Assembly: GCF_004103755.1 (NCBI RefSeq)
Contig: NZ_CP035283.1
Coordinates: forward strand, 248,001-312,000
Direction of reading: 5' to 3'
DNA from: Caproiciproducens sp. NJN-50
Lineage (GTDB): Bacteria > Bacillota > Clostridia > Oscillospirales > Acutalibacteraceae
Length of the DNA: 64,000 bases
Each line of letters opens with the position of its first letter. The first letter of the stretch is position 1. The position numbers and the translations under genes were made by a program. This document shows positions 25,277-34,623 of the stretch, one piece after another. Below the pieces are notes generated by a model. The model searched no databases. It was not told the DNA's origin and saw only the letters and a program-made list of their open reading frames with translations.

Positions 25277-26149
25277 ATGGCGGATTATGTGATTGTTACG
25301 GACTCTTCCTGCGATTTGCCGGACAAGCTCGCCAAGGAGCTTGAAGTGGTCGTCCTGCCCCTTTCCTTTCATATGGACGGAAAGGACTACCGCAATTACC
25401 TGGATGAGCGTGAAATGCCGATTTGTGAATTTTATTCACGCATCCGCGCCGGCGGGATGTGCACCACTTCCGCCGTGAATGTCGATGCCTATAAAAGCGC
25501 GATGGAGCCCCTGCTTCAGCAGGGGAAGGACATTCTGGATATCGCGTTTTCCTCCGGCCTTTCCGCGACGTATGGGTCCGCGAAGATCGCCTGCGAGGAG
25601 CTCGCCGAAAAATATCCGGACCGAAAGGTTTTCGCCGTGGACACCCTCGCCGCTTCGCTTGGCCAAGGTCTGCTGATCTCCCTCGCCGTGGAGCAGAAGC
25701 GCGCGGGCAAAAGCGTCGGGGAACTTCGGGACTGGGTGGAGCAGAACAAGCTGCATATCTGCCACTGGTTTACCGTGGATGACCTGAATCATCTCAAACG
25801 GGGCGGGCGCATCTCCGGCGCGACGGCGCTGTTGGGAACCGTGCTGAGCATCAAGCCGGTCATGCACGTTGACGACGAGGGCCACCTGATCCCGATGGGG
25901 AAAGTCCGCGGCCGCCGCGCCTCGCTGGACGCGCTTGCCGACCACATGGAGGAAACCGCGGTCGATCCTGCCTCCCAGACGGTTTTTATCAGCCACGGCG
26001 ACTGCCGCGAGGACGCGGATTACCTCGCGGGGGAAATCAAGCGGCGCATGGGAGTCAAAAATTTTGTAATAGGAAACTGCGGCCCCGTCATCGGGGCGCA
26101 TTCCGGCCCCGGAACCATGGCGCTCTTTTTCTTCGGCACCAGGCGCTGA
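25277..26149 (+). CDS. DegV family fatty-acid-binding protein
   Basis: 290 residues with the two-domain DegV fold: VIVTDSSCDLPDKLA (5-19), TTSAVNVDAYK (about 57-67), the head-group-binding SSGLSATYGSA, VDTLAASLGQGLL, and the basic KRGGRISGATALLGTVLSIKP. DegV/FakB proteins hold a fatty acid for phosphorylation by FakA and feed it to phospholipid synthesis. No fakA is in the window. GAGGAGAAAACA precedes the ATG. Confidence 0.92.
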   Translation: MADYVIVTDSSCDLPDKLAKELEVVVLPLSFHMDGKDYRNYLDEREMPICEFYSRIRAGGMCTTSAVNVDAYKSAMEPLLQQGKDILDIAFSSGLSATYGSAKIACEELAEKYPDRKVFAVDTLAASLGQGLLISLAVEQKRAGKSVGELRDWVEQNKLHICHWFTVDDLNHLKRGGRISGATALLGTVLSIKPVMHVDDEGHLIPMGKVRGRRASLDALADHMEETAVDPASQTVFISHGDCREDADYLAGEIKRRMGVKNFVIGNCGPVIGAHSGPGTMALFFFGTRR

Positions 26150-26210
26150 CCTCTCCCCCCTCTGCGGCGGTCTTTGGCCGTGCCTTTCCAAAGCCGTTTT
26201 TTCCCCGGAA

Positions 26211-26239
26211 GCGCAGCGCGCGCTTCCGGGGAATTTTTG
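26211..26239 (+). terminator. degV intrinsic terminator
   Basis: CCCCGGAAGCGC pairs with GCGCTTCCGGGG, followed by AATTTTTG. Confidence 0.85.
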
Positions 26240-26246
26240 TAATACG

Positions 26247-26945
26247 AAAACTCCCGGCTGTGCCGGGAGTTCCCAAAAAGCTTTAGCGGTGATAATAGTA
26301 AAAAACCTCCTTTTGATATAATAAAAGCTGCGGTCTGCCAACTGCAACAAAACATATCAAAAGGAGGCACATTCGACATGAAGACGAATGACATAGATAG
26401 TTTAAACCATACGAGCTGGAATTGCAAATACCACATAGTGTTTGCACCCAAGTATCGTAGAAAAGTAGCGTACGGAAATATGCGGGCTGAGATAGGAAAA
26501 ATACTGCGGGAGTTATGTAACTGGAAACAGGTGGAAATCATGGAAGCAGAGGTGTGTCCGGATCATATACACATGTTGGTAAAAATACCACCGAAGATGA
26601 GCGTTTCCGGATTCGTAGGATTTATCAAAGGAAAGAGCACTTTGCTGATATTTGAGCGGCACGCGAATTTGAAGTACAAATATGGGAACCGGACATTTTG
26701 GTGTAGAGGCTATTTTGTAGATACGGCAGGGAAAAATGACAAAGCAATAGCTGAGTACATTAAAAAATCAATTGGAAGAAGATCAGGTTGAAGACCAGAT
26801 GACGCTTAAGGAGTATGCAGACCCGTTTACGGGTAGCAAGTAACAAACTTTTGCAATTGGCAGACCGTACCAGCGCCTTGAGGCGCAGCCAGTAATACAG
26901 GGCTTTGCCCGCATATGAAGAACCCCCGGCTTTGCCGGGGGGTAA
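26247..26945 (+). mobile_element. IS200-type insertion sequence
   Basis: A single Y1 transposase gene is flanked by end hairpins instead of terminal inverted repeats: CTCCCGGCTGTGCCGGGAG (about 26251-26269) on the left and CCCCCGGCTTTGCCGGGGG (about 26923-26941) on the right, sharing the CCCGGCnnTGCCGGG core. It also has the inverted repeat that hides the transposase ribosome site (CCTCCTTTTGATAT near 26304 against ATATCAAAAGGAGG near 26354), as known for IS200. It lies between degV and the arg promoter. Exact cleavage points cannot be set from one copy. Confidence 0.85.
26378..26843 (+). pseudogene. tnpA: IS200 TnpA transposase with C-terminal frameshift
   Basis: HUH-Y1 single-strand transposase: HUH motif PDHIHMLV near residue 65 and the nucleophile Tyr in KAIAEYIKK near residue 128. 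The frame stops at 26791 after 137 residues with an aberrant KSIGRRSG tail. Removing one A from the A6 run (about 26762) restores the family C-terminus (NQLEEDQVEDQ, MTLKEYADPFTGSK) to a stop at 26843. So either the copy is mildly damaged, or slippage in the A6 run makes both forms. The catalytic residues are intact. Confidence 0.85.
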
Positions 26946-27023
26946 CTATTTGCCGTCTGAGAAGATTCCTCGGCGTAAAGCCGGAGACCGGGTGAAACTG
27001 TAAAATTCATCCCACATTTACCC

Positions 27024-27098
27024 TGTATTTTTATACAAATCGCAGAAGTGAATAAATATGCAAAAATCACTTGATTTCTTGTATAATCGGCGTATAAT
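27024..27098 (+). promoter_or_regulatory. argG promoter with two ArgR/AhrC boxes
   Basis: Two 14-base sites fit the arginine repressor half-site consensus TGnATwwwwATnCA perfectly: TGTATTTTTATACA (27024-27037) and TGAATAAATATGCA (27049-27062), 25 bases apart. TTGATT (27071-27076) and TATAAT (27093-27098) with a 16-base spacer follow. A second TATAAT lies at 27082. The arginine repressor should shut the pathway when arginine is present. Confidence 0.85.
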
Positions 27099-27148
27099 AA
27101 AACACAGGAACGAACAGACGATGACGAGAGAAAAGGTGGCTGTGCACA

Positions 27149-28363
27149 ATGAAACATAAAATCAAAAAAGTGGTGCTCGCGTATTCTGGCGGGCTGGATA
27201 CCTCGATTATTATCCCGTGGCTGAAGGAGAATTTCGACGGATGCGAAGTAATCGCCGTCGCGGCCGATGTGGGGCAGGGCGCGGAGCTTTCCGGCCTAGA
27301 GGAAAAGGCGAAAAAGACGGGAGCCTCCAAGCTGTATATCGCGGACTTAAAAAAGCAGCTGGTGGAGGATTACATCTGGCCGACGCTGAAAGCGGACGCG
27401 AAATATGAGGAAGAATATCTTCTGGGCACGTCGTTCGCCAGGCCGCTGATTGCCAAGCGCCTGGTGGAAATCGCCAAGGCCGAAGGCGCGGACGCCATCG
27501 CGCACGGCTGCACCGGCAAAGGCAACGACCAGGTCCGGTTTGAGCTTGCCATCAAGGTGTTTGCGCCGGACATGAAGATCATCGCGCCGTGGAGAATCTG
27601 GAACATCAAATCCCGCGACGAAGAGATCGACTACGCGGAAGCGCACGATATCCCGCTGAATATCACGAGAGCGACCAACTATTCCAAGGACAAAAACCTG
27701 TGGCACCTGTCCCATGAGGGCCTTGACCTGGAGGACCCGGCAAATGAGCCGCAGTACGACCGGATTCTGGAGCTCGGCGTTTCGCCGGAACAAGCTCCCG
27801 ATCATCCGGCCTATGTGACGGTCACGTTTGAAAAGGGAGTTCCGGTCAAGGTGAACGGCGAAAAGCTGTGCGGCGTCGATCTGATCGCAAAGCTGAACAA
27901 GGTCGGCGGGGAAAACGGAATCGGCATCATCGACCTTCTGGAAAACCGCCTGGTCGGCATGAAGTCGCGGGGCGTGTATGAGACTCCCGGCGGCACCATC
28001 CTGTACCATGCGCACCGCAAGCTGGAGGAGCTGTGTCTCGATAAGGACACGTTCCATTTCAAGCAGATTGTCGGTCAGAAATTTTCCGAGCTGGTCTATG
28101 ACGGAAAATGGTTCACCCCTCTGCGCGAGGCGCTCTCCGCCTTCGTGGATTCCACGCAGGAACAGGTGACGGGAGAAGTCAAGCTGAAGCTGTACAAGGG
28201 CAACATCATCGACGCGGGAGCAACTTCCCCGTATTCGCTGTATGACGAGGAGATCGCCACATTCAGCGAGGACCACGTCTACAATCAGGCGGACGCGGAG
28301 GGCTTCATCAATTTGTTCGGCCTGCCGATCGCGGTTCAGGCGATGAAAAAGCAGCAGCGGTGA
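27149..28363 (+). CDS. argG: Argininosuccinate synthase
   Basis: Joins citrulline and aspartate with ATP to give argininosuccinate, the penultimate arginine step. 404 residues, normal length. ATP pyrophosphatase P-loop AYSGGLDTSI (11-20); also VAADVGQG, HGCTGKGNDQVRFE and the SYxxD-type nucleotide loop region. First gene of the arg cluster, placed directly behind the ArgR boxes. Ribosome site is weak (AAAAGGTGG). Confidence 0.97.
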   Translation: MKHKIKKVVLAYSGGLDTSIIIPWLKENFDGCEVIAVAADVGQGAELSGLEEKAKKTGASKLYIADLKKQLVEDYIWPTLKADAKYEEEYLLGTSFARPLIAKRLVEIAKAEGADAIAHGCTGKGNDQVRFELAIKVFAPDMKIIAPWRIWNIKSRDEEIDYAEAHDIPLNITRATNYSKDKNLWHLSHEGLDLEDPANEPQYDRILELGVSPEQAPDHPAYVTVTFEKGVPVKVNGEKLCGVDLIAKLNKVGGENGIGIIDLLENRLVGMKSRGVYETPGGTILYHAHRKLEELCLDKDTFHFKQIVGQKFSELVYDGKWFTPLREALSAFVDSTQEQVTGEVKLKLYKGNIIDAGATSPYSLYDEEIATFSEDHVYNQADAEGFINLFGLPIAVQAMKKQQR

Positions 28364-28440
28364 CGCTGCACCCAATGGCCCGCTGTCTGGCTCAGAAAAA
28401 TAAAATTAGCTGAGTTTGGCGGTACGGGGACGCTCCCGGA
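28361..28440 (+). repeat. Intergenic repeat between argG and argH
   Basis: Contains GCACCCAATGGCCCGCTG and, after an AT-rich spacer, AGCTGAGTTTGGCGGTACGG, matching the copies at 2849 and 32371. A second hairpin (GGAGGGG-CTGT-TCCCCCTCC) lies at about 28492-28515 before argH. Confidence 0.5.
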
Positions 28441-28550
28441 GCATCGCTCCGCCGAGCGGGCATATAAAAAATTTTCCGGCGCTTCCGGGGAGGGGCTGTT
28501 CCCCCTCCGGCTGCGCCGGACATGATTCTTACACCGGGGAGGCAAATCCA

Positions 28551-29936
28551 TTGAAGCTTTGGGCGGGCCGGTTCCACAAGGAACTCGACGGCAAGGTCAA
28601 CGATTTCAACTCCTCGATTTCTTTCGACAGCCGCATGGCCGAGGAGGATATCGAGGGGAGCATCGCGCACGCGGCGATGCTCGGCGAATGCGGCGTGATT
28701 GAACGGAGCGAAGCGGAAAAAATTCAGGCGGGCCTGAAGGGAATCCTCGCCGACCTGAAAAGCGGGGCGCTTTCGGTCGATCCGGCGGCGGAGGACATCC
28801 ACACGTTTGTGGAAGGGGAGCTGACCGCCCGCCTCGGCGACACGGGCAGGCGGCTGCACACCGCGCGCAGCCGGAACGACCAGGTTGCGGTGGATCTGCG
28901 GCTCCACCTGAAAAAGCAGTGCGCCGGGCTGAAAAAGCAGATTGACGGCCTTGTTGCGGTCCTCTGCAAAAAGGCGCTGGAGCACAGCGGAGACGTGATG
29001 CCCGGTTACACCCACATGCAGCGCGCGCAGCCCGTCACGTTCGGGCATCATCTGCTCGCCTACGCGGAGATGTTCCTGCGCGACGCCGGCCGCCTTCAGG
29101 ACGCGGCAAAGCGCATGGACTTCTGCCCGCTCGGCTCCTGTGCGCTGGCGGGAACCACTTACCCGATCGACCGGGAGCGCACCGCCTCTCTGCTCGGCTT
29201 TTCCGGTCCGACGCAGAACAGCCTGGACGGCGTTTCCGACCGGGATTTCTGCCTGGAGCTCGCCTCCTGCATCGCGATCGCGATGGTACACCTCTCCCGC
29301 TTTTCGGAGGAGATCGTTCTCTGGTGTTCGTGGGAATTCAAATTCATCGAACTGGACGACGCGTTTTCGACGGGGTCCAGCATCATGCCGCAGAAGAAGA
29401 ACCCGGATATCGCGGAGCTGGTGCGCGGCAAGAGCGGACGCGCCATCGGCGATATGACCACGCTGTTCGCCATGATGAAGGGCCTGCCGCTTGCCTACAA
29501 CAAAGATTTGCAGGAAGACAAGGAAGCGATTTTCGACGCGGTCGACACGCTTCGGATGTGCCTGACGGCGTTCACTCCGATGATCGAAACCATGAAGGTC
29601 CTTCCGCAGAATATGCGCGCCGCCGCCGCGAAGGGCTTCATCAATGCGACGGACTGCGCGGATTATCTGGTCGGCAGAGGGATGCCGTTCCGCACCGCGT
29701 ACAAGATCACGGGGGAGCTGGTTGCCCTGTGCATCGAAAAGGGCCTGACGCTGGAAACGCTTCCGCTGGAGGAATACCAAAAGCAAAGCGGTTTATTTGA
29801 AGATTCGATTTACGGCGCGATTTCTTTGGAGCGCTGCGTGAACGGCCGAAAGGTCCTCGGCGGTCCCGCTCCTCAGAACGTGGAAGCGCAGGCGAACCGG
29901 ATTTTGAAACTGCTGGAGGCGAACGGGGATGATTAA
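28551..29936 (+). CDS. argH: Argininosuccinate lyase
   Basis: Cleaves argininosuccinate to arginine and fumarate. 461 residues from TTG (28551), which follows GGGGAGG at 8 bases; the longer upstream frame only covers the repeat. Family motifs: WAGRFHKELD, TARSRNDQVA, GYTHMQRAQPV, and the catalytic-loop GSSIMPQKKNPD. Overlaps argC by 8 bases. Confidence 0.96.
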   Translation: MKLWAGRFHKELDGKVNDFNSSISFDSRMAEEDIEGSIAHAAMLGECGVIERSEAEKIQAGLKGILADLKSGALSVDPAAEDIHTFVEGELTARLGDTGRRLHTARSRNDQVAVDLRLHLKKQCAGLKKQIDGLVAVLCKKALEHSGDVMPGYTHMQRAQPVTFGHHLLAYAEMFLRDAGRLQDAAKRMDFCPLGSCALAGTTYPIDRERTASLLGFSGPTQNSLDGVSDRDFCLELASCIAIAMVHLSRFSEEIVLWCSWEFKFIELDDAFSTGSSIMPQKKNPDIAELVRGKSGRAIGDMTTLFAMMKGLPLAYNKDLQEDKEAIFDAVDTLRMCLTAFTPMIETMKVLPQNMRAAAAKGFINATDCADYLVGRGMPFRTAYKITGELVALCIEKGLTLETLPLEEYQKQSGLFEDSIYGAISLERCVNGRKVLGGPAPQNVEAQANRILKLLEANGDD

Positions 29937-30963
29937 GGCGGGAATCGTCGGTGCAACCGGCTACGCGGGCGCGGAGCTGGCGCGGCTCCTCACGCAGCAC
30001 CCGCAGGCAGAGCTTGCGGCGGCAAGCTCGGTCAGCTTTACGGGGAAGTGCCTCAGTGAAATCTATCCTGCGTATACCCGGCTCTGCGACATTGTCTGCG
30101 GCAATCAGGAAGAAGTCATTGAAAAAAGTGACGTTGTTTTCGCGGCCCTGCCGCACGGGCTTTCACAGGAGCTTGCGGCGGACTGTTTTGAAAAAGAAAA
30201 GGCGTTCATCGACCTCGGCGCGGACTTCCGGTTAAAAGACGAAGAGGGTTACAAAAAGTGGTATAAAGGGACATTCACACACCCGGAGCTGCACGAACAG
30301 GCGGTTTACGGATTGCCGGAGCTGTTCCGCGAGCAGATCAAAGGGAAAAAAATCATCGCGAATCCGGGCTGCTTCACCACAGCGGTCCCGCTCGCGCTGG
30401 CTCCGGCTCTCCTGGCCGGTTTCATCGAGCCGGACGGCATCGTCGCGGACTGTAAGAGCGGCGTGACCGGCGCGGGGCGCGGCCTCACGCAGAACACACA
30501 TTTCGCGGAGCTGAACGAGGGTTTTTCGGCCTACAAGGTTGCAAATCACCGGCACAATCCGGAGATGGAACAAACCCTGCGCCTGATCTCCGGCAAAGAC
30601 GTGGCGATCACGTTCGTGCCTCACCTTCTTCCCGTGAACCGCGGTATCCTCGCGACGTGCTACGCGCGCATCAGACCCGGCGTGACGGCGGAACAAATCC
30701 GCGCGGCATATGAGGCGCGGTATGCGCACGAATATTTTATCCGTCTGCTGCCCGATGGAAAGGTCGCGGATATCAAAAACGTCCGGTTGTCGAACTTCTG
30801 CGATATTTCTCTCCATTTTGACCCGCACGATTCCATGCTGATCGCAATTTCGGCGATCGACAATATGGTCAAGGGCGCGGCGGGGCAAGCGGTGCAGAAC
30901 ATGAACCTGCTCTTCGGTTTGGATGAGACAACGGGCCTCACGGCCCTTCCCCCCGCTTTTTAG
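29929..30963 (+). CDS. argC: N-acetyl-gamma-glutamyl-phosphate reductase
   Basis: NADPH-dependent reduction of N-acetylglutamyl phosphate to the semialdehyde. 344 residues; Rossmann start GIVGATGYAGAEL (5-17), catalytic Cys148 in NPGCFTTA, HRHNPEMEQ near the active site. ATG overlaps the argH stop (GATGATTAA). Confidence 0.96.
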   Translation: MIKAGIVGATGYAGAELARLLTQHPQAELAAASSVSFTGKCLSEIYPAYTRLCDIVCGNQEEVIEKSDVVFAALPHGLSQELAADCFEKEKAFIDLGADFRLKDEEGYKKWYKGTFTHPELHEQAVYGLPELFREQIKGKKIIANPGCFTTAVPLALAPALLAGFIEPDGIVADCKSGVTGAGRGLTQNTHFAELNEGFSAYKVANHRHNPEMEQTLRLISGKDVAITFVPHLLPVNRGILATCYARIRPGVTAEQIRAAYEARYAHEYFIRLLPDGKVADIKNVRLSNFCDISLHFDPHDSMLIAISAIDNMVKGAAGQAVQNMNLLFGLDETTGLTALPPAF

Positions 30964-31044
30964 GCGGGAAGACTCCTGAACGCAGAACGTGTGTCCCGGT
31001 TATTTCGCCAGACGCCGAATTAACATACTTAATGGTAGATACAA

Positions 31045-31082
31045 TCATAGATTTATACAGATATTAATATATTCAGTCGGTT
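31045..31082 (+). promoter_or_regulatory. Candidate internal arg promoter with weak ArgR boxes
   Basis: The AT-rich 31020-31080 stretch contains two sites matching the ArgR consensus at 11 of 14 positions each, ending ATTTATACA and ATATATTCA. The gap between argC and argJ (176 bases) is among the larger ones in the cluster, so a second regulated promoter is plausible. Confidence 0.35.
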
Positions 31083-31139
31083 TCTGGGACGTCGGTGAGC
31101 CTTTCCGTGCGGTCAGGGATCGTACGGGAGGCAGTAAAA

Positions 31140-32363
31140 ATGGCAGTACAGTTTGTGGAGGGCGGCGTCGCCGCCGCGCAGGGATTTACCGCAGGCGGAG
31201 TCCACTGCGGCATCCGGAAAAACACATTGAAACCGGACCTTGCGATGATTTTTTCTTCAGTTCCGTGTTCGGCCGCGGCGGTTTACACGCAGAACCTGGT
31301 CAAGGGCGCGCCGATCCTAGTGACAAAAGAACATCTGAAAGACGGGAAAGCCCGCGCGGTGATCGTCAACAGCGGCAACGCAAACACCTGCAACGCGGAC
31401 GGCGTGGAAAAGGCGGAGCGGATGTGCAGAGCGGCGGCAAAGGCACTGTCCGTAGAGGACGGCGACGTGATCGTGGCCTCCACCGGAGTCATCGGCGTGC
31501 CGCTGCCGGTTGAGCCGATTGAAAGCGCCGTGCCGGAACTGGCGGCGTCTCTGTCGAAGGACGGCTCTCTCGATGCGGCGAAGGCGATCATGACGACCGA
31601 CACCGTGGTCAAAAATCTGGCGGTTTCCTGCACTCTGGGCGGCAAAACCGTGAAGATCGGCGGCATTGCGAAGGGTTCCGGCATGATCCACCCGAACATG
31701 GGCACGATGCTCTGCTTCCTCACGACCGACGCGGCGGTTTCCGCTCCCGTGCTGGATGCGGCGCTGCGCGCGGCGGTGGACAAAAGCTTCAACATGGTCA
31801 GCATCGACGGGGACACCTCGACGAACGACACCTGCGCGGTCATGGCCTCCGGTCTTGCGGGGAATCAGGAACTGACGCAGGCCACCGGAAAAGACTATGA
31901 GACTTTTGCGGATGCCCTTTTGCAGCTCTGCACCACACTCGCGCGGATGCTGGCAAAGGACGGGGAAGGCGCTTCCCGGCTGCTGGTCTGCACCGTGACC
32001 GGCGCGAAAGACGAAGAGAACGCAAAAATCGCGGCGAAGGGCGTCATCCATTCCACCCTGTTCAAGGCGGCGATGTTCGGTTCGGATGCGAACTGGGGCC
32101 GCGTACTCTGCGCGCTCGGCTACTGCGGCGCACAGACGGATATCTCGAGGGTCGGGGTTTCGTTCTCCTCGAAGGCGGGCAGCATCGCAGTCTGCAAAAA
32201 CGGCGCGGGAATCGAATTCAGCGAGGAGTCTGCGAAGAAAGTTCTCTCCGAGGACGAAGTAACTATTTTGGTGGAACTGGGAGACGGAGACGCGCAAGCC
32301 ACGGCGTTCGGCTGCGACCTGACTTATGACTATGTGAAGATCAACGGGGACTACCGCACCTAA
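31140..32363 (+). CDS. argJ: Glutamate N-acetyltransferase / amino-acid acetyltransferase
   Basis: Moves the acetyl group from N-acetylornithine to glutamate, closing the cyclic arginine pathway; many homologues also use acetyl-CoA. 407 residues from ATG with GGGAGGCAG upstream; a longer frame reaches back to 31095 but lacks a ribosome site. The self-cleavage motif is IHPNMGTML with Gly188-Thr189 (usually Ala-Thr). The precursor splits here to give alpha and beta chains, Thr189 being the nucleophile. No argA or argE is present nearby, consistent with the cyclic route. Confidence 0.96.
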   Translation: MAVQFVEGGVAAAQGFTAGGVHCGIRKNTLKPDLAMIFSSVPCSAAAVYTQNLVKGAPILVTKEHLKDGKARAVIVNSGNANTCNADGVEKAERMCRAAAKALSVEDGDVIVASTGVIGVPLPVEPIESAVPELAASLSKDGSLDAAKAIMTTDTVVKNLAVSCTLGGKTVKIGGIAKGSGMIHPNMGTMLCFLTTDAAVSAPVLDAALRAAVDKSFNMVSIDGDTSTNDTCAVMASGLAGNQELTQATGKDYETFADALLQLCTTLARMLAKDGEGASRLLVCTVTGAKDEENAKIAAKGVIHSTLFKAAMFGSDANWGRVLCALGYCGAQTDISRVGVSFSSKAGSIAVCKNGAGIEFSEESAKKVLSEDEVTILVELGDGDAQATAFGCDLTYDYVKINGDYRT

Positions 32364-32370
32364 GCAGGCG

Positions 32371-32450
32371 CGTCTCCGCTGCCAACAGCCCGCCGCCCGG
32401 CGCGGGGGAGACCGTTCGCTTTGTTTGGCGGGACGGAGGTTAGAACCCCC
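32371..32450 (+). repeat. Intergenic repeat between argJ and argB
   Basis: CGCTGCCAACAGCCCGCCGC and, about 35 bases on, TTTGGCGGGACGGAGG; third full copy of the dispersed element. Confidence 0.5.
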
Positions 32451-32547
32451 CGAAAGCGAAAGTCAGGAACGCCGTAGGCGTGTCCCGGCTGGATGGTCGT
32501 CATTCATCGGATAATACCCCAAGTCTTAAAACGGAGGACAAAGCGAC

Positions 32548-33405
32548 ATGCAGATTTCAAATACGGACCGGGCGCAGGTGCTGGTGCAGGCCCTGCCCTA
32601 CATCCAGACTCACGCCGGGCGTACCGTCGTTGTTAAATACGGCGGCAGCGCGATGGTGGACGAAACGCTGAAGGAAGCCGTCATGAGCGATATCGTGCTG
32701 ATGCAGCTCGTGGGCATCCGCGTGGTCGTGGTCCACGGCGGCGGAAAGGAAATCAGCGCGATGCTGAAAAAGATCGGCAAGGAAAGCCGGTTTGTAAACG
32801 GCATGCGCTACACCGACCGCGAAACCGTCGATATTGTCCAGATGGTGCTGGCCGGCAAGGTGAACAAGGATCTGGTCCAGCTTCTGGAGCGGCACGGAGG
32901 GCGGTCCATCGGCCTGTGCGGGCTGGACGACGGAATGCTGACCGCAAAGAAGCTGGAGGAGGGGGAAGACCTCGGCTACGTCGGGGACATCACGAAGGTG
33001 GACCCCGCGGTGATCCGCAACGCGACGGAAAACGGCTATATTCCGGTGATTTCGACCGTCGCGGGCGGCGAAAACGGCGAGGTTTACAACATCAACGCGG
33101 ATATCGCGGCGGCCCGCGTTGCGGCGGAGCTGAAAGCGGAAAAGCTGATCCTGATGACCGATGTGCGCGGGCTTCTCCGCGATCCGCATGACGACGGCAC
33201 GCTGATTCCCGTCGTCAACGTCAGCGACGTGCCGAAACTGAAAAACGAGGGAATCATCGGCGGAGGAATGATCCCGAAAATCGACTGCTGCGTGGACGCC
33301 GTGCGCAGGGGAGTCGCGCGGGCCCATATCATCGACGGCCGGATTCCCCACTCGATTTTGATCGAGCTGTTCTCCGACGAGGGGATCGGGACCATGCTGT
33401 GCTGA
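32548..33405 (+). CDS. argB: Acetylglutamate kinase
   Basis: Phosphorylates N-acetylglutamate, the usual feedback-inhibited step. 285 residues of amino-acid-kinase fold: VVVKYGGSAM (about 27-36), VVVHGGGKEI (about 64-73), GLCGLDDGML and the C-terminal GGGMIPKIDCCVDAVRRGV. The N-terminal helix (VLVQALPYIQTH) is typical of arginine-sensitive hexameric forms. GGAGGACAAAGCGAC precedes the ATG. Confidence 0.96.
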   Translation: MQISNTDRAQVLVQALPYIQTHAGRTVVVKYGGSAMVDETLKEAVMSDIVLMQLVGIRVVVVHGGGKEISAMLKKIGKESRFVNGMRYTDRETVDIVQMVLAGKVNKDLVQLLERHGGRSIGLCGLDDGMLTAKKLEEGEDLGYVGDITKVDPAVIRNATENGYIPVISTVAGGENGEVYNINADIAAARVAAELKAEKLILMTDVRGLLRDPHDDGTLIPVVNVSDVPKLKNEGIIGGGMIPKIDCCVDAVRRGVARAHIIDGRIPHSILIELFSDEGIGTMLC

Positions 33406-33421
33406 AACGGAGGAAATTAAT

Positions 33422-34603
33422 ATGACCTTTGAAGAAATCGAACAGCAGGAACAGCGGAACATGATGCCTGTTTTTTCCCGTTTTCCGGTGGCGCTCGTCT
33501 CCGGAAAAGGCGCGACGGCAGTCGGTGTGGACGGGAAGGAATACGTCGATTTTACCGCCGGCATCGGCGTCAATTCGCTCGGTTACTGCGACCCGGAGTG
33601 GTCCGCGGCCGTCGCGGGGCAGGCTTCGGCCATCCAGCACCTGTCCAATCTTTATTACAGCCCCGTTCAGACGGCGGCGGCGGAAAAGCTGTGCGAACTC
33701 AGCGGCATGTCGAAAGTGTTTTTTGCGAATTCCGGCGCGGAGGCCAATGAATGCGCCGTCAAACTCGCACGCAAATACGGCCGGGATTTTCTCGGATCGA
33801 GCTGCACGGAGATCGTCACGCTGAAAAATTCATTTCATGGCCGCACCGTCACGACGCTTGCCGCGACCGGGCAGGATGAGTTCCACGCGTGTTTCACTCC
33901 GCTGACCTCCGGCTTTTCCTATGCGGAACCCAACATGGAAAGCGTCAAGTCCGCCGTGACGGAAAAGACCTGCGCCGTCCTGCTCGAGCTGATTCAGGGC
34001 GAAGGCGGCGTGGTGCCGATGCCGGAGCCGTTCGTCAAGGAGCTGCGCGCGTTCTGCACGGAGAAAAAGATCCTGCTGATGGTCGACGAGGTCCAGACCG
34101 GCGTCGGCCGAACCGGGGCTTTCTACTGCTACCAGAATTACGGCATTCTGCCGGATGTCGTCACCAGCGCGAAAGGCATCGCCTCCGGGCTGCCGCTCGG
34201 CGCGTGCCTGTGCGCCGAGCCGTTCGCAAACGTCCTCGGCCCCGGAACCCACGGCTCGACCTTCGGGGGAAACCCGGTCGCCTGTGCCGGCGCGCTGGTG
34301 GTGCTCCGCCGCCTCGCCTCGCCCGAATTCCTGAGCGGCGTAAAGGCGAAGGGAAAATATCTTTCCGAAAAGCTCGCGGAAATGCCCGGCATTGCTTGTG
34401 TGCGCGGGATGGGCATGATGATCGGCGCGAAGCCGTCGCACGGCGCCCCCGGCGAAATCGCCGGAAGATGCGCGGAACGCGGGCTTTTGATCCTGACCGC
34501 GAAGGATGTTCTGCGCCTGCTGCCGCCTCTGGTCATCACCAAGGAGGAAGCGGACCGGGGGCTGGCGATTCTGAGGGAAGTGCTGGACACATTCAAATCA
34601 TAA
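33422..34603 (+). CDS. argD: Acetylornithine aminotransferase
   Basis: PLP enzyme converting N-acetylglutamate semialdehyde to N-acetylornithine. 393 residues; FANSGAEANECAVKLAR (101-117), substrate-side FHGRT, DEVQTGVGRTG (222-232), PLP lysine K251 in TSAKGIASGLPLG. CGGAGGAAATTAAT precedes the ATG, 16 bases after argB. Confidence 0.96.
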   Translation: MTFEEIEQQEQRNMMPVFSRFPVALVSGKGATAVGVDGKEYVDFTAGIGVNSLGYCDPEWSAAVAGQASAIQHLSNLYYSPVQTAAAEKLCELSGMSKVFFANSGAEANECAVKLARKYGRDFLGSSCTEIVTLKNSFHGRTVTTLAATGQDEFHACFTPLTSGFSYAEPNMESVKSAVTEKTCAVLLELIQGEGGVVPMPEPFVKELRAFCTEKKILLMVDEVQTGVGRTGAFYCYQNYGILPDVVTSAKGIASGLPLGACLCAEPFANVLGPGTHGSTFGGNPVACAGALVVLRRLASPEFLSGVKAKGKYLSEKLAEMPGIACVRGMGMMIGAKPSHGAPGEIAGRCAERGLLILTAKDVLRLLPPLVITKEEADRGLAILREVLDTFKS

Positions 34604-34623
34604 ATACGACAGGAGGGACCGTT

